A DNA stretch of 64,000 nt, from contig NZ_JALKII010000004.1 in assembly GCF_023051175.1 (NCBI RefSeq), forward strand, positions 62,001-126,000, in the 5' to 3' direction. This stretch comes from Alcanivorax quisquiliarum. Lineage in GTDB: Bacteria > Pseudomonadota > Gammaproteobacteria > Pseudomonadales > Alcanivoracaceae. Every line of letters starts with the position of its first letter. Position 1 is the first letter of the stretch. The notes below the pieces were generated by a model. It searched no databases, was not told the origin of the DNA, and was given only the letters and a program-made list of their open reading frames with translations. The position numbers and the translations under genes are program-made. Positions 16,971 through 27,362 of this stretch are shown piece by piece.

Positions 16971-17038
16971 GAATATGGCAGGAAATATATACTCGGCACT
17001 TGAGCGAGAACGAAACTAGCTAGCGCTCCGGATTTTTT

Positions 17039-17067
17039 TGCTGTGAAATTTTTATAAAAAATTTCAG
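17039..17067. repeat. AT-rich palindrome
   Basis: GCTGTGAAATTTTTA and TAAAAAATTTCAGC form an extended, nearly perfect hairpin. It stands out in a GC-rich genome and lies between palindrome copies 2 and 3. Function is unknown; it may be a relic terminator or an IS end. Confidence 0.5.
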
Positions 17068-17129
17068 CTGAAGAGAAGTTAAAGCAGTGCAACATGTAGC
17101 GGGTATCGTGGCAGCTGAAAGTTCGTAGC

Positions 17130-17168
17130 CCCCTCTCCCCCAACCCCTCTCCCACCAGGGGAGAGGGG
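17130..17168. repeat. GC-rich palindromic repeat, copy 3
   Basis: CCCCCTCTCCCCCAACCCC followed by CTCTCCCACCAGGGGAGAGG is the reverse-oriented counterpart of copy 2. A shorter relative follows at 17229-17249. Confidence 0.7.
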
Positions 17169-17253
17169 AGCAAAAAGCTGATTCACTCACCCTTCGGGCT
17201 TGCTTGCGGCTGTTCTGCGCTGCGCTTGCCCCACGGGGGGAGAGGGGAAAATA

Positions 17254-17325
17254 TCGGTATTTTGGACAACCTAGCGGTGCTTTCACGGATATCGGAAATA
17301 CCTCCACGGAAATCGACGATGAACC
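17254..17325 (+). repeat. 72-bp repeat, copy B
   Basis: Same orientation as copy A and 85 percent identical. It ends five bases before the stop codon of the convergent alpha/beta hydrolase gene. Confidence 0.75.
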
Positions 17326-17330
17326 AAAGA

Positions 17331-17987
17331 TCAAGCCCCCGCGATCCGCCCCATGAATGCCGCCGCAGCTGCCGCAGCGCTCGCCAGATTGGCAGCGTGC
17401 GTCAAGCCGCTGGCCTTGCGCGGCTTGAGATCATGGTCACCATCGCCAAGCCAGTGAAGCATCACATGTTCGCCAAGGTGATAGCCGGCCACTTCTCCCT
17501 GATCGCCCAGCGGATCACGCTCGCCCTGGCAAATCAGCATCGGCACCGGCAGCGCCGGCAGGTGCGCAATACGCAAGGATTCCGGCCGGCGCGGTGGGTG
17601 AAACGGATAACTGAAACACACCACGCCGGCCACGGATACCGGCAGCGGCCCTGGCTCGCTTGCCAGCACACTGGCCATCCGCCCGCCCATGGATTTGCCG
17701 CCGATAAAACACGGTACATCATTCGGCATTGCTGCCAGCGCCTCGGCAAATGCAGCCAGCAAGACCGGCTGGCGATCCGGTGGCCGCCTGCTGCCGCCGT
17801 GGCGGCGCTGCGCCATATAGGGAAACTCGAATCGCGCCACGGCGATCTGCTGCGCGGCCAGCAACGACGCCAGCGTTTCCATGAAATCGCTGTCCATCGG
17901 CGCGCCTGCGCCATGAGCAAACAGCAAAGATGCGCAAGGCTTGCCTTCCGGCAGCGTCCAGTGCAACGGTGCTGCAACAACCGCCAT
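17331..17987 (-). CDS. KANL3/Tex30-type alpha/beta hydrolase
   Basis: About 218 residues. The small alpha/beta hydrolase has LLFAHGAGAPMDS (oxyanion region), nucleophile Ser in GGKSMGGRMA, Asp in QGERDPLG and His in GDGDHDLKP, which is the dienelactone-hydrolase-like KANL3/Tex30 subfamily. No signal peptide, so probably a cytosolic esterase of unknown substrate. The start at 17987 (MAVVAAPLHW) has AGGTAAAGGG upstream; ATGs at 18005 and 18023 would lengthen it by 6 or 12 residues. It lies between two repeat-rich stretches. Confidence 0.8.
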   Translation of the reverse strand: MAVVAAPLHWTLPEGKPCASLLFAHGAGAPMDSDFMETLASLLAAQQIAVARFEFPYMAQRRHGGSRRPPDRQPVLLAAFAEALAAMPNDVPCFIGGKSMGGRMASVLASEPGPLPVSVAGVVCFSYPFHPPRRPESLRIAHLPALPVPMLICQGERDPLGDQGEVAGYHLGEHVMLHWLGDGDHDLKPRKASGLTHAANLASAAAAAAAFMGRIAGA

Positions 17988-18526
17988 CCCTTTACCTCGA
18001 GTCATTTCTTGAAAGCGCATCATGCCAGCTCGGCTGCGCGTCTCAATGGAATTTTTGGGCGCTGCGCCGCCATGTGGCTATCTGCGCCTCGGCACCGGCT
18101 CAAGCTGTGCGAGCTTCCTGACTGAGCTTTCCTGACCGAGTTTTCGCGACTGACCTTGTCCCATCGAGCTTGTGCGGCGGGAGATGACTGTTTTCATCCA
18201 GCCAACCGAACTTGTGCAAGTGGGCTCGGCCGGCTGGATTCACCAGACTGAAATCGCTCGGCCGCCCCTGACTCTGAAGCGGTGTGGCGGGGCTTGTCCG
18301 TCTATATTCCGCCAACCGAAACTTGCACGCTTGAGCTTGGCCGGCTGCACTTGTCCGACTGGAAATTGCACGGCCGAATTTGCGCGATTGCCCCTGCCCG
18401 CCTGAACTTGTGCGGTGACCTTGAGCGTCTGTATTTCACCAATTGAACTCAGACGGTCTGGCTGAATTTACACCTTGCGCCTGGCGCAACGTATACCGAG
18501 CTTCGCGCGCCGTTTTCCGCCACCGC
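17988..18526. other. Gene-free stretch with diverged repeats
   Basis: About 540 bp without a credible gene. Two ~45-bp imperfect direct copies sit at about 18195-18238 and 18303-18348, sharing GCCAACCGAA and GGCCGGCTG. A shorter third copy begins near 18437 (CCAATTGAAC). Around 18118-18165 units starting CTGAC recur every 13-18 bp. Words such as GAACTTGTGC, GAGCTTGTGC and GAATTTGCGCG recur throughout. Short reading frames here do not look like proteins. Confidence 0.5.
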
Positions 18527-19591
18527 TCAAAACAGCGACAACTGCTCCTCTGCCGGCCGCCGAAACAGATCCGTGCGCAACGAGCAGCGCTCGCCTACCA
18601 GCCCGTGGCGCCGCAGTGCGATCTCGAACCGCTGCGCAATGAGATCTGCCCACACGCCCTGCCCACTCTGCCGGGTAAACCACTCGCTGCGATAATCGCG
18701 CCCGCCGTGCAGCCCGTTCACCACCGCCATCACCTTCGCCGCTCGCTGCGGATAGTGCACCGCCAGCCATTGCCGCCACAGCGGATTCACTTCATGCGGC
18801 AACCGCAACACCACATACCCGGCCGAGCGCGCACCAGCCGCCGCCGATTGCGCAACGATTTCCTCCAGCTCGTGATCGTTGATAAACGGGATCACCGGGG
18901 CAAGCAGCAAGGTCACCGGCACGCCTGCCTCTGCCAGCGCCCGCATCACGGCGATACGGCGGCTGCCGGCACTGGCGCGTGGCTCCAGGCGCGACTTCAG
19001 CCGGTTATCCAGCGTCGTCACCGAGATCGCCACCGTGGCCAGGCCCTGCTGCGCCATGGCGGCGAGCAGATCGAGATCGCGCAGCACCAGCGCGCCTTTG
19101 GTAATCAACGATACCGGGTGGCGGTGCTCCGCGAGCACTTCCAGAATCTGCCGCGTCAGCTTGCGCTCACGCTCCGCCGGCTGGTAGGGGTCAGTGGCCG
19201 TGCCAATGGCTACTGGCCGGCACTGATAACCACGCCGCGCCAGCTCACGCCGCAGCACAGCCGGGGCGTTGTCCTTGCAGATGATCTCGGTTTCAAAATC
19301 CTGGCCGGGCGAGAAATCCAGATAACTGTGCGTCGGCCGGGCGAAGCAGTAGACGCAGCCATGCTCGCAGCCGCGATACGGGTTGATACTCTGCTCGAAG
19401 GGAATGTCCGGCGATTGATTGCGTGACAAAAGGCTTTTGCACATCTGTGTATGCAGCCGTGTGGGGCGCTCCGCAGGCCCCACCTGCATTGATTGCTGTG
19501 CCGCCCCGCCCTGCTCTCCGGGTTCGAACACCGTCACCGTATTGGTAAAACGCCCCGGCATATTGCTGATACTGCCTCGCCCACGGGTCAT
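18527..19591 (-). CDS. PA0069-family radical SAM protein
   Basis: About 354 residues. A radical-SAM cluster motif CEHGCVYC (Cys75, 79, 82) sits in RGCEHGCVYCFARPTHSY, the hallmark of the PA0069/SplB-like family. Other family segments are GTATDPYQPAER, ITKGALVLRDLDLL and APVIPFINDHELEEI. It binds a [4Fe-4S] cluster and cleaves SAM; the reaction is unknown, although the fold is related to spore photoproduct lyase. The start MTRGRGSISN at 19591 fits; the frame extends to 19735 in low-complexity sequence. Confidence 0.85.
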   Translation of the reverse strand: MTRGRGSISNMPGRFTNTVTVFEPGEQGGAAQQSMQVGPAERPTRLHTQMCKSLLSRNQSPDIPFEQSINPYRGCEHGCVYCFARPTHSYLDFSPGQDFETEIICKDNAPAVLRRELARRGYQCRPVAIGTATDPYQPAERERKLTRQILEVLAEHRHPVSLITKGALVLRDLDLLAAMAQQGLATVAISVTTLDNRLKSRLEPRASAGSRRIAVMRALAEAGVPVTLLLAPVIPFINDHELEEIVAQSAAAGARSAGYVVLRLPHEVNPLWRQWLAVHYPQRAAKVMAVVNGLHGGRDYRSEWFTRQSGQGVWADLIAQRFEIALRRHGLVGERCSLRTDLFRRPAEEQLSLF

Positions 19592-19768
19592 GGCTGCCTC
19601 GAAACTGTACATAAAGACAGTATTTGACCAGAGCATGGCCGCCCCGGCAACCGTGACAGGACAGGTCGCCGCGCTGGTTCGTTCAGGCGGCTCGGTCGGG
19701 ATGGCGGGATGGCAGGGCGGCGGGATGGCGGGCAAGATAAGGGAACTGTTTTCTGCACCGGAGCAACC

Positions 19769-20428
19769 ATGATCGATTTATATACCGCAGCGACACCGAA
19801 CGGCTGGAAAGCCTCCGTAGCGCTGGAAGAGATGGGGCTGCCTTATGAGGTTATCGCGCTGGATCTGATGAAGGGCGAACAGAAAAAGCCGGCCTTTCTG
19901 AAGATCAATCCCAACGGTCGCATCCCGGCTATCGTGGATCGCGACAATGGCGATTTCGCGGTGTTCGAATCCGGCGCCATCCTGGTGTACCTGGCCGAAA
20001 AAACCGGAATGCTGATGCCCACCGATGCCAAGGGGCGTTCGCGTGTGTTGCAGTGGCTGATGTTCCAGATGGGCGGCGTCGGCCCGATGATGGGGCAAGC
20101 CAATGTGTTTTTCCGGTATATGCCGGAGAAGATCGAGGTGGCTATCCAGCGCTACCAGAATGAATCGCGGCGATTATTGACGGTGCTGGATACGCAGCTG
20201 GCAGAGAACGAGTTTCTGGCCGGCGATTATTCCATCGCCGATATCGCCAACTGGTGCTGGGCACGCACACATGCCTGGTCCGGCATTGATATCACCGGGC
20301 TGGATCATCTGAAACGCTGGCTGGATCAGATTCGCGCTCGCGAAGCGGTGGATCGGGGCGTGAAAGTGCCGGGGGAACTGGAGCCTGCGCAGGTGCTGGA
20401 AGCGGCCAGGAATATGGTGCAGCGCTGA
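19769..20428 (+). CDS. Glutathione S-transferase (YfcG/YghU-like)
   Basis: 219 residues with a thioredoxin-like N-terminal domain ([20 protein letters not shown]) with Asn in the ATPNG active-site turn, [13 protein letters not shown] with the cis-Pro, and [15 protein letters not shown] for glutathione binding. An all-helical C-terminal domain contains [10 protein letters not shown] (N-capping box). The TPNGWK turn points to Nu-class enzymes such as YfcG that reduce disulfides with two glutathione molecules. It is a single gene, divergent from the radical SAM gene. Confidence 0.88.
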   Translation: MIDLYTAATPNGWKASVALEEMGLPYEVIALDLMKGEQKKPAFLKINPNGRIPAIVDRDNGDFAVFESGAILVYLAEKTGMLMPTDAKGRSRVLQWLMFQMGGVGPMMGQANVFFRYMPEKIEVAIQRYQNESRRLLTVLDTQLAENEFLAGDYSIADIANWCWARTHAWSGIDITGLDHLKRWLDQIRAREAVDRGVKVPGELEPAQVLEAARNMVQR

Positions 20429-20612
20429 CGACACGAGCACACCTGGCAGCCGCCGCGAGGCCGGCCGTCAACACAGCAGCGAGGGCACGTGCCCTCGCTG
20501 AATATCTGACATTGCACCCGGCCATCAAGCTGTCGGGGGCTGCTTTACCAGCCGGCCTGTCTTACCACCCTGGGCGCAAGTTCAGTCGCCCTGCTTGCTC
20601 CACCGCTGCGGC

Positions 20613-21776
20613 TTACTCCACCGTCCGTACGCGGTATTCCCCTTGCTTGTCCTTTCTGCGATCCATACGCGCCAGCGCCTTGCGATATCCTCGGGCGCCA
20701 ATGCGATAAAGCAGTGCCTTGCCGCCCGGCACATAACGCCAGATCCAGTAAGACACCCGGCCCAGCCCTTTCAGCAATTTGATACCGGCATATTCGCCAG
20801 CGTCTTCGATCTGCATCCCGGAGACATATTCGTTCCCCGACAACCAGCGGCAACTCTGGTACAGGAACTTGCGCGCCATCGGCTCACTGATGAAGGGCGA
20901 GCGCTTGGCCGTGTTCGCGGCAACATTGTCCATCACCTTCAAGGTGCGCTCGTCGAGCCGCTCCGGCCGCGCCTGATGTTTCAGGCTGGCGAGGAAAAAC
21001 TGCTGCTGATCCGCCACCGTCTCGGGCAGCAGCTCATCCTGAATACCCAGCACGTATCCGGTGTAACGCCACATCAGGTTGAAGGACGCCAGCTCGTCAT
21101 CATTGAAATGGATATTCATCATGGCCAGGCTGCGGATGTTCAGATAACCGAACAGCCCCAGCGTGATCGCCAGATCCTGCTGGTTGATCGGCACCTCAAC
21201 CGGATGTTTGAAGCGGCCGCTATCCACCAGAAAGCGCCGGATCGCCGAATGCAGCAGGCGCACTCGCATCAGCAGCTCATGCCCCGGCCCGCCTGGCTCC
21301 AGGTTGCCGGGAAAAGCCATACGCAGCACCATCGCAGCTGTTTCATCCAGCCGGCGGCTGGAGTCGCCACTGAGCATGCCGGTCATGGAGGTGACCAGCG
21401 CCATCTTGACGAATACTGCGCCGCCGACAAGGCTGCCGGTAAACAGCGCAATCCCCATATTCACGGGGAAGGCCGCCAGCATCTGCTGCCCGGTGCGCAT
21501 ATCATCGAAATTCACCCAGTCCGGCACGGTGTTGCAGGCATCCAGAAAGCGCTGATAGACGCCGCCATCCTGCGCCGCGCGCTCGCGCACCGTGCCGAGC
21601 AGATCATGAAAGCCTTTCAGCGAGCCCTCCGCCGCAAGTGCCGCGACCACTTCATCGCCCAGCGGATCGGCCTGGCTACGCAGGTAATCCAGCTGCGCCT
21701 CGGTATAAGGCTCGGCGTATTGCAGGGCATCGCGCGGCGGAATCACGTGCAGCGGAATAGAGGCGGCGGTCGACAT
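20613..21776 (-). CDS. MpaB/latex-clearing-type oxygenase (DUF2236)
   Basis: 387 residues. The family core is recognised by the RVRLLHSAIRRFL helix with its heme-region His, by PVEVPINQQDLAITLGLFG, and by the C-terminal RYVPGGKALLYRIGARGYRKAL. Relatives are heme-b proteins that oxidatively cleave isoprenoid or rubber-like chains (MpaB, Lcp). No signal peptide is visible, so this one is probably cytoplasmic or membrane-associated, and its substrate is unknown. The start at 21776 has GGAGAT upstream. The stop lies in a 17-bp duplication (CTCCACCG at 20598 and 20615). Confidence 0.8.
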   Translation of the reverse strand: MSTAASIPLHVIPPRDALQYAEPYTEAQLDYLRSQADPLGDEVVAALAAEGSLKGFHDLLGTVRERAAQDGGVYQRFLDACNTVPDWVNFDDMRTGQQMLAAFPVNMGIALFTGSLVGGAVFVKMALVTSMTGMLSGDSSRRLDETAAMVLRMAFPGNLEPGGPGHELLMRVRLLHSAIRRFLVDSGRFKHPVEVPINQQDLAITLGLFGYLNIRSLAMMNIHFNDDELASFNLMWRYTGYVLGIQDELLPETVADQQQFFLASLKHQARPERLDERTLKVMDNVAANTAKRSPFISEPMARKFLYQSCRWLSGNEYVSGMQIEDAGEYAGIKLLKGLGRVSYWIWRYVPGGKALLYRIGARGYRKALARMDRRKDKQGEYRVRTVE

Positions 21777-21984
21777 ACGGCTATCTCCAGTTGGCAACTC
21801 GAAACCGGCTGGTTCTGGGGCGACACAGTGCCGACACAGGCTGCCTTCGGTCAATGACCACAAATATGTTTACCTGCGTCAGTTACGGTCACGTATACCG
21901 ATCCGGTGATATCGTCGACCCTGAAGCCACCGCCTGCGCAACTGCTATACTGCGCCGCCGCCAGCCTGTTCGGATATCACTGCA

Positions 21985-22281
21985 ATGCAAGACGATCTCG
22001 CCCTCCTCGCCGCCAAACTGAATCAGGAAACCGCCCGTCTGGATTGGGCCAGCCTCCAGCGTTTCTTTGCACGCGGGCAGACCATTCGTGTCGATCCGCA
22101 ACTGGATCTGGTGGCTGTTGCCACCGCCTTCGCCACCGATCAGCAAGAGCAGGTCGCCGTGTGGATGCGCGAGGGCGCTGTCGCCGCCGTGACTGATGCC
22201 CAGGCTGCGCAGTGGCATGAGACCGAAACCGTATTATGGACAGTGGTGGTGGCGCCCTGGGTATTAGTGCAACCGGACTGA
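21985..22281 (+). CDS. DUF2288 family protein
   Basis: 98 residues matching the small DUF2288 family end to end: AAKLNQETARLDWASLQRFF, VDPQLDLVAVA, and the invariant C-terminal WTVVVAPWVLVQ. It is widespread in pseudomonads and cyanobacteria, with no known function. It is divergent from the MpaB-type gene, from which it is separated by about 200 bp. Confidence 0.85.
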   Translation: MQDDLALLAAKLNQETARLDWASLQRFFARGQTIRVDPQLDLVAVATAFATDQQEQVAVWMREGAVAAVTDAQAAQWHETETVLWTVVVAPWVLVQPD

Positions 22282-22427
22282 CTGGTAACCGGGTCAGGAG
22301 ACATGAGACGAAGGCGGTCAGGCAGCAATCCGCTTGAACACCTGGCAAGAACACAGTGTGCCGCAGCATGAGCTGACAGACAGACGCGCAATACCCTGCC
22401 GTGGGGCAAAACACGCTGTCGTGAGAT

Positions 22428-22454
22428 AAAAAAAGCCCGCTGGTGTCAGCGGGC
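22428..22454 (-). terminator. Rho-independent terminator for the PhoD-like gene
   Basis: A perfect 8-bp stem (GCCCGCTG / CAGCGGGC) with loop GTGT. On the minus strand it is followed by seven U. It lies about 165 bp past the PhoD-like stop. Confidence 0.8.
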
Positions 22455-22620
22455 GATGTCTTTACAGGCCAATTGATGACTCACTTCCGTGTTGCTGTGT
22501 GTCTCCGTACACCCACATCTTAGGGCTTCCGGCTGCCGAGCGAAGCAAGCCAAAGCCTACATTACATGTAAGCTTTTACTGACAAAACATGCGAGAGATT
22601 GGCTCGATGCCAAAGCGCCA

Positions 22621-24084
22621 TCATGCCAGCGGCAGCCATGATTGCTGCACATCATAATCCGGCAACGGATCGCCCCGCCGATCAAACAGGCGGTAATGGA
22701 AGCCCTCCGTGGTCACATCCAGCCGCGCAAACGCATCCCGGCTGTACACCCCGCGCAGCAGTTGCACCCGGTAGCGGGACCACAGCCCGCCAGTAGCAAG
22801 CCTGCCGCTGCTCTGCAACATCGGCCCGTACCAACGAAACGCCAGCAGCGCCGTGGGCCAGAACAGCCCGGAGGAAACCATGTTATAGATCGTCTGCGGC
22901 TCGCCACGACGGCGGCTGTGCAGGGCCGCCACCAGTGATGCATGCACATCGCCGGAAATGAACGCCACCCGCTTCAGCTGATGGCGGCGAATCACCTCCA
23001 GCAAACGCGCACGCTGCGCCACGAATCCTTCCCACGCATCCTGGCGCCGAAACAGGCGCTTCTGATCCGGGAACACCACCACCGGCGAGACGATCAGTTT
23101 CACCCGCTCGGGGCCATCCAGCAGCCACTCGGTGAGCGCCTGCTCCTGTCGGGCCGAGATCATCATCCGGTCACGCGTGCGCCGGGCCAGTTGCCGCTCG
23201 GTGCGCACATCCATCACAAACACGTCCACACAGCCGCGCCGGAAGCTGTACCAAAGGTGATCCGGGTCGGCATCCAGATACTGCCCGGCAGCATCCAGCG
23301 GCATCGCCGGGCTGTGGGAGGCCTGATAAATCTGATACGCCTTCAACGCCGCCGGCAGCTTGCCGACCCAATCCGCCGCCGAGGCACTGGCCGGCCAGTT
23401 ATCCTCGATCTCGTGATCATCCAGAATCATGTACGTCGGCGTGGTCGCCATCATGCGCTGCATGTGCGGCTGCCCGAACACGCGGCGATAGAGCGAGAGA
23501 TATTGCTCTTCGGCGCTGATTGCACCCAGTCGATTCAGCGGATCGGCATAAATCTGGTCACCTGCCAGCAGCGTGAAATCCACCTCGCCATAGTCCGCTT
23601 GATGCGCCAGCATCGCTTTGAACGTCTTGTCGGCCCGATCATCGGAAACCCGGCCACCGAGATCAAAAAAACGATAGCAGCATGAACCGAACAGCAGACT
23701 CACCGGCGCCTCATCGGCTGCCGGTGCGGTACGAAAACGACCGGCTGGCACATCCCCCCAGCTGAGCGAGCCGTCACCCGCCGCCTCGTTCACCACCCAG
23801 CCGGCGCGGAATTCGTACTCGGTGCCGGGCTGGAGATCCTTCAGAATCACGACGCCACTGGCGTCGAAATTCCGGTTCAGACGAAACGGCAACACCGCCC
23901 CCCACGGCTGCGCTGGCTGCCCAGCCGGTGCCACCACACGCCACTGGATGCGGCCCAGCATCGCCTTACCTTCGGGCAGCGCCGTGGCGATATCGGCCCG
24001 GCCGAAAATACGCACCGAAGTGCGATCGCAGTGCCCCACTATCGGTCCCACCGAAAAAGCCGCCACTTGCGTTGTCATGTTCAC
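22621..24084 (-). CDS. PhoD-like metallophosphatase family protein
   Basis: About 487 residues. It has a fibronectin-like N-terminal domain (FRLNRNFDASG-EYEFRAGW) and a PhoD phosphatase domain with LLAGDQIYADPLNR, ILDDHEIEDNW and ISGDVHASLV metal-ligand motifs. Typical PhoD enzymes are exported by Tat, but no twin-arginine signal is present here, so the protein is probably cytosolic and may not be a phosphate-scavenging phosphatase. The GTG at 24084 has GAGGG at good spacing; the ATG at 24078 is the alternative. Confidence 0.85.
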   Translation of the reverse strand: MNMTTQVAAFSVGPIVGHCDRTSVRIFGRADIATALPEGKAMLGRIQWRVVAPAGQPAQPWGAVLPFRLNRNFDASGVVILKDLQPGTEYEFRAGWVVNEAAGDGSLSWGDVPAGRFRTAPAADEAPVSLLFGSCCYRFFDLGGRVSDDRADKTFKAMLAHQADYGEVDFTLLAGDQIYADPLNRLGAISAEEQYLSLYRRVFGQPHMQRMMATTPTYMILDDHEIEDNWPASASAADWVGKLPAALKAYQIYQASHSPAMPLDAAGQYLDADPDHLWYSFRRGCVDVFVMDVRTERQLARRTRDRMMISARQEQALTEWLLDGPERVKLIVSPVVVFPDQKRLFRRQDAWEGFVAQRARLLEVIRRHQLKRVAFISGDVHASLVAALHSRRRGEPQTIYNMVSSGLFWPTALLAFRWYGPMLQSSGRLATGGLWSRYRVQLLRGVYSRDAFARLDVTTEGFHYRLFDRRGDPLPDYDVQQSWLPLA

Positions 24085-24349
24085 TTGCAGATCCCTCTTG
24101 TACGTTCAACGTCGGCACCTCCGGCACCCTTTCCTCTTTACCAAGGTGAGAACTCAGGCACAGATGCGGCCTGAATTGCCTTGGCTTACCCTGGCTCGCC
24201 CCTGAAACCTGCTCAGGAAAATTGTCGCCGCCGCCCATGAAGGCTAGGATGACGCATAGGAAAAAAGGGCTATGATGGCGGCGCGGTTCAAGATTGGGCA
24301 ACCCTCACCGCCCGGCGTCCCCACACGGGCGTGACTTCGGGAAAACTCC

Positions 24350-27298
24350 ATGGATATGCTGGTAGCCAGGCTGGCTGATGTACCCCGTCATCATCGCCGC
24401 TCTGCGTGCAGAGCCCGGCACCGGTGGTGCCTGCTCGGCGCCCTGCTGTGGCTGGCCATGGCCGTGCCGGCAAACAGCGCACCGCTCCCTCCTGCCACGC
24501 CCCTCCAGCTGGATGACACGGTCGCGCAGGTGGCCGACGCCCACCGGCGGGCCGCCTGGTTCTGCGCCTCAGCGGCCGATCTGCCGGCGCCGGAAGCGCT
24601 GTTGCCGCGCCCGGAGCAGTTTGCCTGGCAACCCGCTGGCCAGCACACACCCAACCATGGATTCACCAGTCAGCATTGCTGGTTTCGCCTGCCGATCGCA
24701 TTGACCGCAGGGAGCCACAGCCGCTGGCTGCTGCAAATCGAAAACCCGCTGTTGGAACATGCGGACCTGTATCTGCGCCACGCGGACGGCCGCATTACCG
24801 ATCGCGCCAGCGCCGGCAGCCGCACCCCCTATCGTAGCCGCCCGCTCGATTGGCACCAGCCCACTTTTCCACTGAGCCTGGTGCACGGTGAACACGCCGA
24901 GATATTTCTGCACGTCAGCAGCCGCTATGGCCTGCAACTGCCGTTGCAATTGCTCGAACAGCAGGCTCATACCGGCAATACCCAGAACATCATGCTGGTG
25001 CAGGGGCTGTTCTTCGGCGCGATGGCGGTGATGATCCTGTACAACCTGTTCTTGTACTGGTCGATTCGCGAGCGGGCTTATCTGCTCTACGTGGCGTGGT
25101 CGTGCAGCATCACGCTTTTTCTCGCCATATTGCATGGTCTGGCGCAGCGATTTTTGTGGCCGGGCAACCCCTTGCTGGGTGTGCATGCGCTGACGTATCT
25201 GCTGCCGCTCATCGTCTTCCTGCCGGCGCTGTTCACCCTGCATTTTCTTGAGCTGGCGCAGCGCGCCCCCCGGCTGGCAAAACTGCTGCGGCTGCATGTG
25301 GGCATCGGTATCGCATTACTGCTGCTGACGCCATTTGTACCGGCCAGCGTCATGATCCCGCTGGATCTGCTGTCCCTGCTGGCAGTCAATCTCTCGATTT
25401 TGCTGGTCGGGGTGCTGCGCGCCCATGCGGGCGATCCCGATGCGCGAGTATTCACCCTGGCCTGGCTCTGTTTCATTGCAGGCGCCACCGCGCTGGTGAT
25501 GAGCAAGTTCGGCTTGCTGCCCCTTGGCGGCCTGGCCGGCCACCTGCTGCAAACAGGCGTGTTCATCGAGGTGGTGCTGCTGTCGCTGGCGCTGGCCAAC
25601 CGCATCAACCGGCTCAAGGAAGAGCATGGTCTCTCCATTCAGGAAAAAGCGCGAGCGGAGATGGAGGCTTTCAAAGCCGGTGCACGCAATCAGGCAAAAA
25701 GCGAATTTCTGGCCACCATGAGCCATGAAATTCGTACGCCGATGAATGGTGTGCTGGGCATGGCCGATCTGCTACGCCGCACGCCGTTGGGAAGCCAGCA
25801 GGCGCAGTATGTGGATACGATTTATCAATCCACACAATCGTTGCTCACGGTGATCAACGATATCCTCGACTACTCGCGCATTGAGGCAGGCAAACTCGAG
25901 CTTGAGAGTGTCGAGATCAGCGTGGAAAGCCTGATTGACGACTGCGTGTCGCTGTTTGCGGTACTCTCTGCGGAGCGGCGCCTGCCGGTGTACACCTTTC
26001 TCGATAGCCGTGTGCCCGAAGTGATCCGCACTGATCCGGTGCGGCTCAAGCAGATCATCACCAACCTGCTCAGCAATGCCTTCAAGTGCACGGAAAAAGG
26101 CCAGATCGCCGTGCACGTGACACTGCGGCAGCCGCCTGATCAGAGTGGCGCCTGCGTGCTGCTGTTCGAGGTGTCGGACACCGGCAGCGGCCTGGATGAT
26201 AGCCAGAAACAATACCTGTTCCGCGAATTCGCCAATGCTCAACAGCGCCCTGCCACGCGGCGCCGCGATGGCGCCGGCCTTGGTCTGGCGATCAGCAAGC
26301 GCTTGTGCGAAATGATGGGCGGCGAGATCGGGGTCAACAGCGCCCCCGGCCGCGGCGCCACCTTCTGGTTCACTATCCAGTGCCGCCAGCTGGGCTCGCC
26401 CGGCGCCGGCAGCGCGCTGCACGGCAAGCGCCTGCTGATCGTGGATGACGAGCCAGCTTTCTGCCTGTCGGTATCACAAATGGCAGCGCGCTGGGGCATG
26501 CAGGTGGACGATTGCCGCAACATCAGCGAGGCCGCCGAACGCCTGGCGCAAGCCGCTCGCCGGGTGCCGTTCGATGCGCTGTTGATCCACCAGCGCTTCA
26601 GCACCGAGCTGGGCCGGATTCCCATCGAGCACCGCCCGTCGGCGTTACTGGTGGCTGGCGCCACGGGCGAAACGCCTGCGGCCGGGGCTGCCGCTGGCGC
26701 GGTGGTCGTGGAAACACCGGTGCGCTCGCGGTTTCTGCGCGAGGAGCTGTATCAACTACTGGTGCCCACACGCGTCAGTCCGCCACAACCTGCCACCAGC
26801 AGCACGGTAGCGGCACTTCAGAACCTCAATGTCATGATTGTCGAGGACAACGCCGTCAACCAGCTGGTGATCGATTCGATTCTCAAGACCGCGGGTATCA
26901 GAGCCACCGTCGCCAGCAACGGCCGCGAGGCATTGACGAGGTTCGAGCAAAGCCGACGGCCCTGGAACGTCATCATCATGGATTGCGAGATGCCGGAGAT
27001 GGATGGCTACGAGGCCACCCGCCGCATCCGTGCACTGGAGCAACAGCAACAGCGCCCGCGTGCCTGGATCATCGCCATCTCCGCCCACGCTGCCGGGGAA
27101 TATATCTGGAAAGCGCGGGAAGCCGGCGTGGATGACTATCTGAGCAAACCTGTCTCGCGCGATCAGGTGATCGAGGCAATCCAGCGCGGCACTCTTGACA
27201 GGGGTGGTGGTGGCGGTAGTGGTCGCGGCGGCGCTAGTGACGCCATTGCTGGCAGCCTCGACGGCACGGCGCCCGCCAGCGAAAACACCACGCCCTGA
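24350..27298 (+). CDS. 7TMR-DISM hybrid sensor histidine kinase
   Basis: 982 residues. After a signal/TM segment (about 20-40) there is a periplasmic DISMED2 carbohydrate-binding-like domain (about 70-190), a seven-helix 7TM-DISM region (about 205-410), and a HisKA domain with His459 in [14 protein letters not shown]. The HATPase has SDTGSGLD and [19 protein letters not shown] degenerate receiver is followed by an active receiver with Asp878 in [10 protein letters not shown]. The tail is glycine-rich ([10 protein letters not shown]). The domain order equals RetS/LadS/BarA-type kinases that control Gac/Rsm or biofilm decisions; the partner is not in the window. Confidence 0.9.
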   Translation: MDMLVARLADVPRHHRRSACRARHRWCLLGALLWLAMAVPANSAPLPPATPLQLDDTVAQVADAHRRAAWFCASAADLPAPEALLPRPEQFAWQPAGQHTPNHGFTSQHCWFRLPIALTAGSHSRWLLQIENPLLEHADLYLRHADGRITDRASAGSRTPYRSRPLDWHQPTFPLSLVHGEHAEIFLHVSSRYGLQLPLQLLEQQAHTGNTQNIMLVQGLFFGAMAVMILYNLFLYWSIRERAYLLYVAWSCSITLFLAILHGLAQRFLWPGNPLLGVHALTYLLPLIVFLPALFTLHFLELAQRAPRLAKLLRLHVGIGIALLLLTPFVPASVMIPLDLLSLLAVNLSILLVGVLRAHAGDPDARVFTLAWLCFIAGATALVMSKFGLLPLGGLAGHLLQTGVFIEVVLLSLALANRINRLKEEHGLSIQEKARAEMEAFKAGARNQAKSEFLATMSHEIRTPMNGVLGMADLLRRTPLGSQQAQYVDTIYQSTQSLLTVINDILDYSRIEAGKLELESVEISVESLIDDCVSLFAVLSAERRLPVYTFLDSRVPEVIRTDPVRLKQIITNLLSNAFKCTEKGQIAVHVTLRQPPDQSGACVLLFEVSDTGSGLDDSQKQYLFREFANAQQRPATRRRDGAGLGLAISKRLCEMMGGEIGVNSAPGRGATFWFTIQCRQLGSPGAGSALHGKRLLIVDDEPAFCLSVSQMAARWGMQVDDCRNISEAAERLAQAARRVPFDALLIHQRFSTELGRIPIEHRPSALLVAGATGETPAAGAAAGAVVVETPVRSRFLREELYQLLVPTRVSPPQPATSSTVAALQNLNVMIVEDNAVNQLVIDSILKTAGIRATVASNGREALTRFEQSRRPWNVIIMDCEMPEMDGYEATRRIRALEQQQQRPRAWIIAISAHAAGEYIWKAREAGVDDYLSKPVSRDQVIEAIQRGTLDRGGGGGSGRGGASDAIAGSLDGTAPASENTTP

Positions 27299-27362
27299 TG
27301 CCGCGACGTGAAAAAACCGGCGCCGCCACGTATCATGAGCGCCCCGTCTCCGCCGATGGACA

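Noticed and set aside
16851-17325. CRISPR-like array from the repeated 72-bp unit
   Set aside because: Only two full copies, unequal and long spacing filled with palindromes, 15 percent divergence and no cas genes.
18172-18405. 77-codon frame in the repeat field
   Set aside because: Peptide has no family features and the sequence is explained by diverged repeats.
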